A DNA stretch of 64,000 nt from an uncultured Alphaproteobacteria bacterium (GTDB lineage: Bacteria; Pseudomonadota; Alphaproteobacteria; RF32; CAG-239), in the NCBI GenBank assembly GCA_944390315.1, contig CALXPO010000012.1, forward strand, positions 62,001-126,000. The letters run 5' to 3'. The position numbers and the translations under genes are program-made. Under the pieces are notes generated by a model. That model saw only the letters and a program-made list of their open reading frames with translations, searched no databases and had not been told where the DNA came from. Positions 8,442-17,868 of this stretch are shown in pieces (position 1 is the first letter of the stretch; each line of letters begins with the position of its first letter).

Positions 8442-10874
8442 ATGAGCATATCTAAACTGAAAGAAGAACAGCTTTATACTGTTTGCGATCCGCAAAAATT
8501 TGATTTTACAACCACGGCCGAACTGGAAGAAAGGATGTCCGCTCTCGGACAAGACAGAGCCATCAGCGCCGTCAAGCTGGGCATAAACATAAAATCAAAA
8601 GGGTATAATCTTTTCTGTTTTGGTCCCGAAGGAACGGGAAAAACGTCTTTGGTCAAACGTATTTTGGAAGAAACGGCCAAAGATCGTCCGACCCCCAGAG
8701 ATTGGGTCTATGTATATAATTTTGACGAACCCTATAAACCGCGCAGTATCAGTTTTCCGGCTGGAAGTGCCTGCGAGTTTGCCAAAGATATTGATAAACT
8801 GATTGAAGATTTCAGCGTTGCCATTCCCGCGGTTTTGGACAGCGACGAATACAAAGCAGGCTTGAATATCATTAAAGAAAAATATAAACAGAAAAAAGAA
8901 GAATACATGCGTTTGCTACAGAAGAAAGCTAAAGGCAAAAGTGTATCTTTGTTGCAAATGCAGGTCGGGTTGGTGGTTGCTCCGGTTAAAAACGGCGAAG
9001 TTCTGAGTCCTGAGGCTTTTGAAGAATTGCCCGAAGAAGAAAAACAACAGCTGATAAACGATTTGAATTTGATGCAGGAAGAAATCGAGCAAGCGGCCAA
9101 GGATTTGCCCGAATGGGAAGATAAACAACGCAAAGAAAATGAACTCCTGCGTGAAAAATTCATCAAGATGGCGGTTAAAAATCCGATAGACAGTCTGCGT
9201 CAAAAATATAAAGGTCATCGTGAAGCAACTGACTTTTTAAAAAATATTCAAAATCATATAGTCGATAATATCGGCGAATTTTTACCCGAGGAAAACAATG
9301 CGCCGGCAGAAGAAGGTGATGCTTTAAGTGCGCTTCTTTCAAGAATGAATAAGCCGGAAGAAGACAAGTTTGCCAAATTCAAAGTCAATGTGGTCGTTAA
9401 AAATGAGCCGGATTCGGGAGCGCCGATTGTTCATCTTGATCACCCAACACAAGGTAATTTGGTCGGTAGAATTGAAAGAATTCAACAATACGGCGCTTTG
9501 CTGACTGACTTTACCTTAATCAAAGCCGGAGCTTTGCACCATGCCAACGGCGGGTTTTTATTGATTGATGCCCGCAAGCTCTTATTGCAACCTTTTGCTT
9601 GGGACTCTCTCAAACGTGCTTTGGCGTCAAAATCGATTAAAATAGAAGCTCCCGGAGATGAAACCACATTTACCACCATTTCGCTTGATCCCGAACCGAT
9701 ACCGTTGGACGTCAAAGTTATTTTGACAGGAGATGAAGAATTATATGATTTGTTATCTGAGCGAGATCCTGATTTTTCGGATTATTTCAAAGTAGAAGCC
9801 GATTTCGGTACGTTGATGGACAGAACTCCCGAAAACGAAATCGAATATGCCAAACTTATCGGCTCATTGTCGAACAAAAAGAAGTTGCGCAGTTTGAATC
9901 GTCAGGCGGTGGCCAGAGTTATTGAATATTCTTCCCGCTTGGCGGAAGATTCCAAAAAACTGACGGCACATATCGCCTCAATCGGAGATTTGTTGCGTGA
10001 GGCCGATTATTGGGCCAGAGAATCCAATTCTAAGCAAATCGGTAAAAAACACATAGACCAAGCCATTTCTGAGCAAATTTACCGTAGTGACCGCATCAAA
10101 CAGTCCATGCTTGAGCAAATTGACGATGGAACGATAATGATTGATACCGAAGGAGCCAAAATCGGTCAGATTAACGGTTTGGTTGTTTATAATTTTTCTC
10201 GCTTTTGCTTTGGTAAACCGGCAAGGATAACGGTTCAGGCGCGTATCGGCAATGGAGAATTCATCAATATTGAACGCGAAACCAATATGAGCGGTCCGAT
10301 ACATACCAAAGGCGTTCTGATTTTACAGTCTTTGCTAGCCAACCGTTTTGCCAAAACTTCACCGCTGTCTTTGTCGGCCTCAATAGTGTTTGAACAATCT
10401 TACGGCGGCGTTGACGGCGACAGTGCCTCTTCTACCGAATATTATTGTTTGCTGTCGGCTATTGCCAACTTACCGATTAAGCAAAATATTGCGGTCACCG
10501 GTTCAATTAACCAATTTGGTGATATTCAGCCCATCGGCGGCGTAAACGAAAAAATCGAAGGCTTTTTTGATGTTTGCAAACATCGCGGATTGACAGGAGA
10601 GCAGGGGGTTATTATTCCTCGTACTAATGTTTCCAACCTTATGTTGAGAGAAGATGTAATTACCGCAGTTAAAGAAGAAAAATTCCATATTTATGCCATT
10701 GATACGGTGGATGACGGTATTGAGATATTGACCGGAATAAAAGCCGGTAAGCCAAACGAGCAAGGGGAGTATCCCGAGGGAACGGTTAATTGGATGGTAA
10801 AACAAAGTTTAGAGCATTATCAACGACTTTATGCCATGTATGCTAAAGAAACTTTCGGTGGTATCGGTAAATAA
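8442..10874 (+). CDS. Lon-like ATP-dependent protease (LonB/YcbZ-type, AAA_32 plus Lon protease domain)
   Basis: The 810-residue protein has an N-terminal AAA module with the Walker A FGPEGTGKTSLVKR, a long insertion (about residues 150-310) rich in Lys and Glu, the stretch ALHHANGGFLLIDARKLL, and a C-terminal Lon serine-lysine protease domain. The catalytic dyad is visible: Ser661 in GVDGDSASSTEY and Lys704 in GGVNEKIEGF, with the same 43-residue spacing as in E. coli Lon. It lacks the Lon substrate-binding N-domain, which fits the COG1067 (LonB/YcbZ) group rather than LonA. It should degrade unfolded or specific proteins with ATP. A ribosome site AGGATG precedes the ATG. The gene is monocistronic and ends at a strong bidirectional terminator. 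Confidence 0.9.
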   Translation: MSISKLKEEQLYTVCDPQKFDFTTTAELEERMSALGQDRAISAVKLGINIKSKGYNLFCFGPEGTGKTSLVKRILEETAKDRPTPRDWVYVYNFDEPYKPRSISFPAGSACEFAKDIDKLIEDFSVAIPAVLDSDEYKAGLNIIKEKYKQKKEEYMRLLQKKAKGKSVSLLQMQVGLVVAPVKNGEVLSPEAFEELPEEEKQQLINDLNLMQEEIEQAAKDLPEWEDKQRKENELLREKFIKMAVKNPIDSLRQKYKGHREATDFLKNIQNHIVDNIGEFLPEENNAPAEEGDALSALLSRMNKPEEDKFAKFKVNVVVKNEPDSGAPIVHLDHPTQGNLVGRIERIQQYGALLTDFTLIKAGALHHANGGFLLIDARKLLLQPFAWDSLKRALASKSIKIEAPGDETTFTTISLDPEPIPLDVKVILTGDEELYDLLSERDPDFSDYFKVEADFGTLMDRTPENEIEYAKLIGSLSNKKKLRSLNRQAVARVIEYSSRLAEDSKKLTAHIASIGDLLREADYWARESNSKQIGKKHIDQAISEQIYRSDRIKQSMLEQIDDGTIMIDTEGAKIGQINGLVVYNFSRFCFGKPARITVQARIGNGEFINIERETNMSGPIHTKGVLILQSLLANRFAKTSPLSLSASIVFEQSYGGVDGDSASSTEYYCLLSAIANLPIKQNIAVTGSINQFGDIQPIGGVNEKIEGFFDVCKHRGLTGEQGVIIPRTNVSNLMLREDVITAVKEEKFHIYAIDTVDDGIEILTGIKAGKPNEQGEYPEGTVNWMVKQSLEHYQRLYAMYAKETFGGIGK

Positions 10875-10883
10875 TCCGGAAAC

Positions 10884-10930
10884 TTAACAAAAAAACTCTC
10901 TTCCGTTCAAGAAGAGAGTTTTTTTGTTAA
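10884..10930. terminator. bidirectional intrinsic terminator
   Basis: A perfect 20-base-pair inverted repeat (10884-10903 with 10911-10930) encloses a seven-base loop. The core is CTCTCTTC paired with GAAGAGAG, flanked by A-runs and T-runs on both sides, so it should stop transcription from the Lon-like gene and from the convergent nucleotidyltransferase gene. It overlaps the stop codon of the latter. Confidence 0.92.
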
Positions 10931-12144
10931 GGTTTAATTTTGGCTAATAACTCGTCACGATTAAGCTCAAAACCGCTTTCAATCCACACTTGTTCAAGAT
11001 ATTCTCGTGCGGCACCGATTTTGGCATTGCCGCTGATACCGTGCTTTATGATATCTTTTCCGGTGAGCGGAAAAACGGGAACGGTTAACTCTTTTATTTG
11101 CGAGATAAGAAGCGGGAGAGGTGCTTCAATGTTAGGATTTTGAGCTGTTTCAATTAACAATCTGCTCAAGCAAAAATCCTTTCCAAAAAGATAAACGAAT
11201 TGTTTTTGTAAAAGGGGATTTAAAAGTTGTTGCAAAGAACATTTGTTTTCAGCCAATTTAACGAAATTTTCACGATGATTTTTGGTAAATTTGAGTCGAG
11301 TTGCGATATTTTCTGCAAGTTTTTTATCGGGACGATAAAGAATATATAAGCGACGCAGGGCATCGGGAGTGAAGCCGTATTTTTTTTCGATGTCAATCAA
11401 CAGCTCAAGATCTTTCAGATAAGGAGAATCTGCCAACCAGTTTGCAACAATAGCGTTATCAAACATTATTTTAAGTGTTTTTGGGGCATTAGGCGTCAGC
11501 AAAATTTTAATAAACTCATCGCGAATCCGTTCAATCGGCAAATGGTTAAGACCGTTAATATTATTTTTGCAGGCCTTAAGAGATTTATCATCAATCGGGG
11601 TCTTGCCGAACAGTGAATAAAAACGGAAAAAACGTAAAATACGGGTATAATCTTCTTTAATTTGAGCATCTGCATCACCGATAAAACGAACCACGCCTTT
11701 TTCCAAATCTTCGATTCCGTTATAATAATCAAAGACATTACCGTTTTCGTCAGCATAAACGGCGTTGATGGTTAAGTCACGCTTAGAAGCATCTTCTTCC
11801 CAATTGTCGGTAAATTCCACATCATGATTTTTTTTATCTTTATTTTGTTTACGCAAAGAGCTTATTTCGAGTAAATGATTGCCGAGAACGACACCAAGAG
11901 TATCGATTTTTAGTCCGATAGGGACGGTTCTTATGCCGGCATCTTCACAGGCTTCGGCGAGTTCATCGGGAGATAAATCGGTAGAGAGGTCAAGATTTGA
12001 AGCGTTAGCACCGACCAGAGCATCACGGACGGCACCACCGACAAAACGAACCACGCCGCCATGTTGGCGGACGATTTTAAAAATTTTAAGAACATTGTTG
12101 TCTTGGGTGATACGACTGATATCGAGATAATTTCCTCTAAACAT
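10927..12144 (-). CDS. cca: CCA-adding tRNA nucleotidyltransferase / poly(A) polymerase family protein
   Basis: The 405-residue protein is a class II nucleotidyltransferase. It shows VRFVGGAVRDALVG (nucleotide-binding GG motif), NLDLSTDLSP (metal-binding DxD), RDLTINAVYAD and the FIGDADAQIKEDYTRILRFF region that reads the incoming NTP. It would add or repair the 3' CCA of tRNAs; some relatives act as poly(A) polymerases, and sequence alone does not separate them. The one tRNA gene here encodes its own CCA, so repair rather than de novo synthesis would be its job for that tRNA. GGAG lies a few bases before the ATG. It is divergent from the IalB gene. Confidence 0.92.
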   Translation of the reverse strand: MFRGNYLDISRITQDNNVLKIFKIVRQHGGVVRFVGGAVRDALVGANASNLDLSTDLSPDELAEACEDAGIRTVPIGLKIDTLGVVLGNHLLEISSLRKQNKDKKNHDVEFTDNWEEDASKRDLTINAVYADENGNVFDYYNGIEDLEKGVVRFIGDADAQIKEDYTRILRFFRFYSLFGKTPIDDKSLKACKNNINGLNHLPIERIRDEFIKILLTPNAPKTLKIMFDNAIVANWLADSPYLKDLELLIDIEKKYGFTPDALRRLYILYRPDKKLAENIATRLKFTKNHRENFVKLAENKCSLQQLLNPLLQKQFVYLFGKDFCLSRLLIETAQNPNIEAPLPLLISQIKELTVPVFPLTGKDIIKHGISGNAKIGAAREYLEQVWIESGFELNRDELLAKIKP

Positions 12145-12250
12145 AGATTCTCCGAATTAAAAAATTTTTTATGCTTGTAATGTTAACCGTTTTTAGATAT
12201 TTTTCAAATACAATTACTTAAAAATTAACGTCTTTTAATGTGAGTATGCA

Positions 12251-12763
12251 ATGAAAAAACTATCTGTTTTAATCGCTGGTTTTGTATTTGGTGCCGTATT
12301 TTCGGCCCAAGCAAGTACACCAAAATTGTTAGGTGAATATAATGATTGGTCGGCGTTCTACTATCAAGACGGCAAAAATGTTATTTGCTATATGGCCTCC
12401 AGTCCGCAAAAAGATGAAGGAAAATACACCAAACGCGGAGATATTTATGTGGTCATAACCCATCGTCCGGCTGAAGACAGCTTTGATGTTGTCAACTTTG
12501 TTGCCGGCTATACTTATAAAAGGGATGCTCAGGTTGTGGTCAAAATCGGCAAAACAACCATAGATAAAATGTTTGTGGACAAAGACAAGGCATGGGCTGT
12601 CAGCGAAAAAGTAGATAAACAATTGGTTGAAGCAATGAAAAAAGGTGAAAGAATGATTGTTACCGGCGAATCTTCGCGCGGAACAGTGACCAAAGATACT
12701 TATTCTCTTTCAGGCTTTACGGCCGCATACCGTGCCATCAGTGCCAAATGCAAGAAAAAATAA
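12251..12763 (+). CDS. invasion-associated locus B (IalB) family exported protein
   Basis: The 170-residue product has a clear signal peptide (KKLSVLIAGFVFGAVFSAQA) with probable cleavage after AQA. The rest matches the IalB family: DWSAFYYQDGKNVICYMAS, KRGDIYVVITHRPAEDSFDV, VVNFVAGYTYKRDAQVVVKI and a C-terminal GFTAAYRAISAKCKKK. IalB proteins are periplasmic or envelope proteins common in Alphaproteobacteria; the name comes from Bartonella, and in most species the role is unknown and not linked to invasion. The stop codon overlaps the ATG of rlmN (TAATG), indicating translational coupling, an order seen in other Alphaproteobacteria. Confidence 0.88.
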   Translation: MKKLSVLIAGFVFGAVFSAQASTPKLLGEYNDWSAFYYQDGKNVICYMASSPQKDEGKYTKRGDIYVVITHRPAEDSFDVVNFVAGYTYKRDAQVVVKIGKTTIDKMFVDKDKAWAVSEKVDKQLVEAMKKGERMIVTGESSRGTVTKDTYSLSGFTAAYRAISAKCKKK

Positions 12764-13833
12764 TGAACAACAAAACAGATTTAATCGGGTTGAGCAAAGA
12801 AGAATTGGCGGCTTGCCTCAAAGAAATGGGCGAGCCGGCTTTTCGTGCTAAACAGATATGGCAGTGGATTTATTTTTACGGCAAAACCGATTTTGCCGAA
12901 ATGACCAACTTGTCGAAAGATTTGCGCCAAAAATTGGCGGATAATTTTACTTTGAACCGTCCGAAAATCGTTACCGAACAACTCTCGAGCGATAAAACGC
13001 GTAAATGGTTGTTGGAGTTTGCCGACGGACAAAAGATAGAAACGGTTTATATTCCCGAATCCGATCGGGGAGCGGTTTGTATATCCACTCAAATCGGTTG
13101 CGCCATGGGTTGCAAATTTTGCCATACCGGCAGCCAAAAATTAACCCGCAACCTGAGTGCCGGAGAAATTGTATCGCAGTTTATGGTGGCTCGCGATGTC
13201 TATAACGAATGGCACTTGGACGGTGAAAAAAGAATGCTCTCCAACATCGTTCTGATGGGTATGGGCGAGCCGCTGCAAAATTATGAAAACGTAGTTAAAG
13301 CGGTAAAAATATTAACCGACGGTGAAGGAATTGCTCTGTCCAAACGTCGGATTACGTTGTCAACTTCGGGAATCGTGCCTTTTATAAAGAATATTGATAA
13401 AGACATCGGAGTAAAATTAGCCGTCAGCTTGCATGCTTCTAATAATGAACTGCGTTCACAAATCATGCCGATAAATAAGAAATATCCTTTACCGGAGCTG
13501 ATGCAAGCCTGCCGTGACTATCAGGATAATCACGGCGGATACATCACTTTTGAGTATCTTATGCTCAAAGATTTTAACGACACACCGGCTCATGCAGTCG
13601 AATTGGCGGCATTGATGAAAAAATACCAGATTAATGCCAAATTTAACTTGATTGCGTTTAATCCTTGGCCCGGTTGCGATTATGAGCCGAGTTCAAATAA
13701 TCGAATCCATGCTTTTTCACAAAAATTGCAAGATTTCGGTTATGCAGCTCCGATTCGCACGGCACGCGGTCAAGATATCTTGGCGGCATGCGGTCAGCTG
13801 AAGTCTAAAAAAGAAAGTGAAAATAAAAGCTGA
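12763..13833 (+). CDS. rlmN: dual-specificity 23S rRNA/tRNA adenine C2-methyltransferase RlmN
   Basis: RlmN is a radical-SAM enzyme that makes m2A at 23S rRNA A2503 and tRNA position 37. I start at the ATG that overlaps the preceding stop (TAATG), giving 356 residues; another ATG five codons earlier lies inside the IalB frame. The [4Fe-4S] ligands are Cys113, Cys117 and Cys120 in CAMGCKFC. The two catalytic cysteines correspond to Cys106 (GAVCISTQIG) and Cys343 near the end (DILAACGQL). VLMGMGEPLQNYENV and RRITLSTSGIVP are further family signatures. A terminator follows. Confidence 0.97.
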   Translation: MNNKTDLIGLSKEELAACLKEMGEPAFRAKQIWQWIYFYGKTDFAEMTNLSKDLRQKLADNFTLNRPKIVTEQLSSDKTRKWLLEFADGQKIETVYIPESDRGAVCISTQIGCAMGCKFCHTGSQKLTRNLSAGEIVSQFMVARDVYNEWHLDGEKRMLSNIVLMGMGEPLQNYENVVKAVKILTDGEGIALSKRRITLSTSGIVPFIKNIDKDIGVKLAVSLHASNNELRSQIMPINKKYPLPELMQACRDYQDNHGGYITFEYLMLKDFNDTPAHAVELAALMKKYQINAKFNLIAFNPWPGCDYEPSSNNRIHAFSQKLQDFGYAAPIRTARGQDILAACGQLKSKKESENKS

Positions 13834-13867
13834 TTTATTCTGTCGCCTGCCAGAGGAAAATCCCTAT

Positions 13868-13896
13868 AAAAAAACCGCCGTGAAGGCGGTTTTTTT
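13868..13896. terminator. intrinsic terminator between rlmN and the convergent unknown gene
   Basis: A 12-base-pair stem (13868-13879 with 13885-13896), core ACCGCC/GGCGGT, has a five-base loop, an A-run before and a T-run after. It can work in both directions. Confidence 0.9.
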
Positions 13897-13913
13897 GCGA
13901 AATGAGTTATCAT

Positions 13914-14705
13914 CTATTCATCATCGCTGTCATTGTTGCGGTTGCGACCGCGATAGCCGATTTGCCGTTGTTCGGACTGAGAGGGTTTGGAAATTTTCTG
14001 TGGTTGATAGGCGTTGGCCTGACTAAGTAAAGAATCTATAATTTCCATCGGATTTTTACCTTCAAGCAATTGTTGTCTGGTCACTTCGGTGGCAACAGAC
14101 TGAACAACGGCATTGCGAAAGGCATCTTGAGCCGCAACTTTGCTTTTTTCTTCCTGAGCACGCTTTTTTTCGGTATATTTGCGGTGAAAGCGTGCAAATT
14201 CATAAAGAGGGTCGCCGCCGCGTACATAGTTATCCAACCCTGCCAAATTAGTTTTTTCATCAACCAGAGCTTTAATTCCGCCGCATTCACGGTCATAATA
14301 AAGTTTCCAGTCCTCAATAATTTCCCAATAGATGGCGTTTTGCACATTTTCGGGAGCTATTTGCCCAAAATCCAAAAATTTTATATTTCCTGCTTTGGGA
14401 ATAATATTGATATTTTTATCAAAAAATTCTTTATTTTCGCGAAGTTTGCGCCGCGGATTAATCAGGGCATAAGACAGACAAATGGCAACAAGAGCTTCTT
14501 TAAAGGCCTCATTTGCCTTATAGACCACTTTAAGCGGTTTTTTGATAACTTCCGGCGTTTGCAAAGCAGCTTGGACGCAGTATTGATTCAAATTTTCCAA
14601 AGCGGCGATTTGGTCATCATCAAACTCTACCGATGCTTGAATGGTAGCACTATATGTAAGATTAACCAACTCTTGAATATCTTTAACGGTTCTGTCTTCT
14701 TCCAT
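13914..14705 (-). CDS. conserved-looking protein of unknown function coupled to rppH
   Basis: I do not recognise this 263-residue soluble protein. It has no signal peptide or membrane helix. Mostly helical sequence can be predicted: QIAALENLNQYCVQAALQTP, KVVYKANEAFKEALVAICLS, then YEFARFHRKYTEKKRAQEEK, and a Gln/Arg/Asn-rich tail ending GYRGRNRNNDSDDE that could bind nucleic acid. Its ATG overlaps the stop of rppH as TAATG, so the two are translationally coupled and may share a job, perhaps in RNA turnover; that link is inference from position only. Confidence 0.65.
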   Translation of the reverse strand: MEEDRTVKDIQELVNLTYSATIQASVEFDDDQIAALENLNQYCVQAALQTPEVIKKPLKVVYKANEAFKEALVAICLSYALINPRRKLRENKEFFDKNINIIPKAGNIKFLDFGQIAPENVQNAIYWEIIEDWKLYYDRECGGIKALVDEKTNLAGLDNYVRGGDPLYEFARFHRKYTEKKRAQEEKSKVAAQDAFRNAVVQSVATEVTRQQLLEGKNPMEIIDSLLSQANAYQPQKISKPSQSEQRQIGYRGRNRNNDSDDE

Positions 14706-15163
14706 TATTTTTCCTCGACAAAAGGCTTAAATTTTTTAACCACTTGTTGATAAACATCACGCTTAAATTCTACAATTTTTTTGGGGGCTGCGTCAATATC
14801 TTCCCAACACCAATTTCTAAATTCGGGTTCTTTTGTTTGTAAATTTATTTCGCCGTCATCTCCCTTAAAGTTAAACAAAACCCATTGCATACTTTGTCCG
14901 TCGAATTTCCATTTACTGTTGTTTTTAATGTTATCGGGAAAGTCATAGTGGATTGGCTTGTCAAGAGTATCGACGACAGTAACTGAAGAAATAGAGGTTT
15001 CTTCTTTTAATTCACGTGCGGCGGCGGTGATAATATCTTCGCCTTGCTCAATTCCGCCTTGCGGAAATTGCCACTGTCCGGCGATATCCTTTCTTTCGCA
15101 TAACAAAACTTTGTGATTTTTGAATACAACTATGCCGACACATTTTCGATAAGTTTTATTCAA
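14705..15163 (-). CDS. rppH: RNA pyrophosphohydrolase RppH (Nudix)
   Basis: RppH removes pyrophosphate from the 5' triphosphate of mRNA and so triggers decay. I choose a TTG start at 15163 because GGAG lies nine bases before it and the protein then begins NKTYRKCVGIVVF, as in the family; an ATG eleven codons upstream has no such site. The length is 152 residues. The Nudix box is complete: GGIEQGEDIITAAARELKEE runs into TSI, with the REx2EE core. Upstream, GQWQFPQGG is the usual RppH strand. It is followed, with overlapping stop and start, by the unknown gene at 13914-14705. Confidence 0.93.
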   Translation of the reverse strand: MNKTYRKCVGIVVFKNHKVLLCERKDIAGQWQFPQGGIEQGEDIITAAARELKEETSISSVTVVDTLDKPIHYDFPDNIKNNSKWKFDGQSMQWVLFNFKGDDGEINLQTKEPEFRNWCWEDIDAAPKKIVEFKRDVYQQVVKKFKPFVEEK

Positions 15164-15228
15164 TGTTTTTCTCCGAATAAAAAGGGCGGAAAACACATAC
15201 TTTGTTCTCTGCCCTCTAGTCTTGAAAG

Positions 15229-16533
15229 TTATTTATTATTATAGATATTCAAAGCCTTAATGGTGTCAACGGCTCGCAAGAGTTGATAATCGTTTTTCAT
15301 ATCATCATCTTGAGAATTTTCCGTATCTTTGGCACTTTGTTTATCATTATCAGTTTTGTCATTATTATCATTTTTCAAAGCGTTTTTAAGTTCTGCTTCG
15401 CTGATTGTGAAACCGTCCAAATCATATTCTTCAATTTTGGCAGGTTTTACTTCGATATCAGGCTCAATGCCCTTGGCTTGGATAGAACGTCCTGAAGGTG
15501 TATAATAACGGGCCGTCGTTAATCGAATGGCACCATACTTAGAAAAAGGAATGACGCTTTGAACGGAGCCTTTACCGAAAGATTTTTGCCCCATAACGAT
15601 AGCTCTCTTATGATCTTGCAGAGCTCCGGCAACGATTTCCGAGGCGGAAGCCGAACCGTCGTTAATCAGAACAACAATAGGTAAGCCGTTTATAATATCA
15701 CCTTTTGTCGCATTGTATTTAATGGTATCTTCTTCGTTGCGGGAGCGTGTGGAAACAATTTCCCCTTCATTTAAGAACAAATCGGCTATGGCAACGGCTT
15801 GATCGAGTAAACCGCCGGGATTATTACGGACATCCAAAACCACACCTTTTATTTGATTTTTGGTATCTTTTTGCATTTTAGCCAAAGCGTCTTTGATATT
15901 TTTATCAACTTCTTCGCTAAAAGAGGATATGCGGATATATGCAACATCGTCTGCTTTAATTTCGGATTTTACCGACTGAATTTTAATTTCTTCACGTTTT
16001 AAGGTAACATCAAAAGTTTTTTGGGTACCGCGGCGAATAGTTAGTTTAATTTTAGTTCCGACTTTGCCTCTCATTTTATCGACAGCTTCGCTTAAAGACA
16101 TTCCGACGACTGTTGTTCCGTCCAAGCTGATGATATAGTCGCCGGGTTTAAGACCGGCTTTAAAAGCTGGGGTATCATCTATCGGTGAAACCACTTTTAC
16201 CACGCCGTTTTCCATAGTTACTTCAATTCCCAAACCACCGAATTTTCCTTGAGTTTGTTCGTTTAAGTATTGAAAACTTTTAGCATCCAAAAAGCTGGAA
16301 TGGGGATCAAGCGAAGATAACATGCCGTTAATGGCCGCTTCTATTAATTTTTGGTCGCTGACTTCTTCGACATAAGAAACTTTGGTACGTTCCATAATAT
16401 CACCGAAAAGATTAAGCATTTCATAGGTATCGGCTTGTTCTTCTTTAGGTGTTTTTTTATCGGCGGCAGTGACACAACTGGCGGTCATGGCGATATTAGC
16501 AATTAAGGCGATTATAATTAATTTTTTCCACAT
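15229..16533 (-). CDS. ctpA: C-terminal processing peptidase CtpA (S41)
   Basis: The 434-residue protein has a signal sequence (KKLIIIALIANIAMTASC), a PDZ domain (about residues 95-180, GGLGIEVTMENGVVKVV and GLKPGDYIISLDG) and the S41 peptidase core. Catalytic residues by family alignment are Ser296 in NDGSASASEI, Lys321 in GQKSFGKG and Gln325. The last 60 residues are Asp/Asn/Lys rich. CtpA cleaves C-terminal parts of periplasmic proteins, often peptidoglycan hydrolases, and is activated by peptide binding to the PDZ domain. It lies directly downstream of the EnvC-like gene (29 bases), a recurrent alphaproteobacterial order that suggests joint control of wall hydrolysis. Confidence 0.95.
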   Translation of the reverse strand: MWKKLIIIALIANIAMTASCVTAADKKTPKEEQADTYEMLNLFGDIMERTKVSYVEEVSDQKLIEAAINGMLSSLDPHSSFLDAKSFQYLNEQTQGKFGGLGIEVTMENGVVKVVSPIDDTPAFKAGLKPGDYIISLDGTTVVGMSLSEAVDKMRGKVGTKIKLTIRRGTQKTFDVTLKREEIKIQSVKSEIKADDVAYIRISSFSEEVDKNIKDALAKMQKDTKNQIKGVVLDVRNNPGGLLDQAVAIADLFLNEGEIVSTRSRNEEDTIKYNATKGDIINGLPIVVLINDGSASASEIVAGALQDHKRAIVMGQKSFGKGSVQSVIPFSKYGAIRLTTARYYTPSGRSIQAKGIEPDIEVKPAKIEEYDLDGFTISEAELKNALKNDNNDKTDNDKQSAKDTENSQDDDMKNDYQLLRAVDTIKALNIYNNK

Positions 16534-16562
16534 AATATATTCCCGTATTATTTATTGTTATC

Positions 16563-17846
16563 TTATTTTGTAAACCAAGCTGCCGGATCAATCGGTCGAC
16601 TGTCCTCACGGAGTTCGACATAAAGTTTGGCATTATTATCATCGGGCATCAAGCCGATAGGTTCTCCCGCCAAAAGCATTTGGCCGACTTCGCAGTCAAA
16701 ACTTTTTAATCCGGCTAAAAGCGACATATAGTGCTCACCGTGTTCAATAATAATAATGTTTCCATATCCGCGGAAAGGTCCGGCAAAAATGACGGTACCG
16801 TCAAAAGGAGAAACCACCTGTGCTTCCGGTCTCGTTTTTATGGAAATTCCTTTTGAGCTGACACCTTTAGCCGTTTCCTGTCCGTAAGCCACGACAATAG
16901 ATCCGCGTGCAGGTTTTGAAAGTTTTCCTTTAGCTTTTACAAAGTTTTGTCCGACATCTTTTATATACGCGGTTTGAGATTTAATCAAGTCATCACTTTT
17001 AAGCTGTTCTTGTCTTTCTTTTTCGCGGCGTTGATTAATTGCGGCCAACTCTTGTTCTTTTCTGTACTTTTCAAGCATTTCCCGTTCTTTTTTTAATTTT
17101 TCCAAACGTTCTTGCTCTTGTTTACGTCGCATTTGTTTTTCTTTTTCAAGTTTAAGCAACAATTCTTTAATATCTTTTGCCTGTTCAGCAAGTTTTTCTA
17201 TTTTTTGTTTCGTCTGTGCGCTTTTTGTTTCTATCTGGCTTCTTATTTTTGCTTTTTTTTGTATCAGTTGCTGCATGTTTTTATGTTCTTTTTCAAGAAC
17301 GATTTTATTGTTTGAGATTTTTTTGACCTGTTGTTCTATTTGTTTTTTTTGTGCGGCAATATTATCCAATTTTTCTTTAATTTGAGCAGCTTCTTCGGCC
17401 AAGAAAGGTACGGTTTCGCGCAACAACATTGCACTGCGGATAATTTCTACCGGTGTTAAGGGTTGTACAAAAAGAGATTCGGTTGGTTTAAGGGCTAAAT
17501 TTTGCAGGGCATAGAGGGTATGGATAAGATTTTCATCTTCGGCAATAAAGCTGTCTTCCGCGTTTTTTAGTTCTTTTTGTAAACGCAGCAGCTCATTTTC
17601 CATTTTGGATATTTTTTCTTCGGTATCTTGAATTTGTTTGGCTTTTTTTACCATCTGCTTACTGACGGATGCCATTTCAACGCTGATTTGCGCAGCTTGA
17701 GCCTGAAGTCTTTTATGTTCAATACTTTTTTGTTCATATTGCACTTGAATGGCTTCCAAATCTTTTCGGGAGACAACCGCCGCTGTTGCTGATTGTGCCA
17801 TCAGCAAAGATAAAAACAAAGCAAAAAGAGCAGTTTTAGTTATCAA
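16563..17846 (-). CDS. EnvC-like murein hydrolase activator (coiled coil plus degenerate LytM domain)
   Basis: The 427-residue product has a signal peptide (LFALFLSLLMAQSATA), a long coiled coil (about residues 25-280, with alternating Lys/Glu/Gln) and a C-terminal LytM/M23-type domain starting near VVAYGQETAKGVSSKGI. The fold-defining strands VVSPFDGTVIFAGPFRGYGN and HGEHYMSLLAGL are present, but the zinc-binding HxxxD and final HxH are missing (SSKGISI; LLAGL). That is the pattern of EnvC, which activates amidases at the division septum and does not cut peptidoglycan itself. It lies between gpmI and ctpA in one minus-strand run. Confidence 0.9.
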   Translation of the reverse strand: MITKTALFALFLSLLMAQSATAAVVSRKDLEAIQVQYEQKSIEHKRLQAQAAQISVEMASVSKQMVKKAKQIQDTEEKISKMENELLRLQKELKNAEDSFIAEDENLIHTLYALQNLALKPTESLFVQPLTPVEIIRSAMLLRETVPFLAEEAAQIKEKLDNIAAQKKQIEQQVKKISNNKIVLEKEHKNMQQLIQKKAKIRSQIETKSAQTKQKIEKLAEQAKDIKELLLKLEKEKQMRRKQEQERLEKLKKEREMLEKYRKEQELAAINQRREKERQEQLKSDDLIKSQTAYIKDVGQNFVKAKGKLSKPARGSIVVAYGQETAKGVSSKGISIKTRPEAQVVSPFDGTVIFAGPFRGYGNIIIIEHGEHYMSLLAGLKSFDCEVGQMLLAGEPIGLMPDDNNAKLYVELREDSRPIDPAAWFTK

Positions 17847-17868
17847 CGGAGGTTGTCCCGAGCAAAGG

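Noticed and set aside
14070..14750. 226-codon open frame on the plus strand
   Set aside because: It lies opposite the minus-strand gene at 13914-14705 and the rppH end, has no convincing ribosome site and reads as a hydrophobic/aromatic shadow; the minus-strand frame is coupled to rppH.
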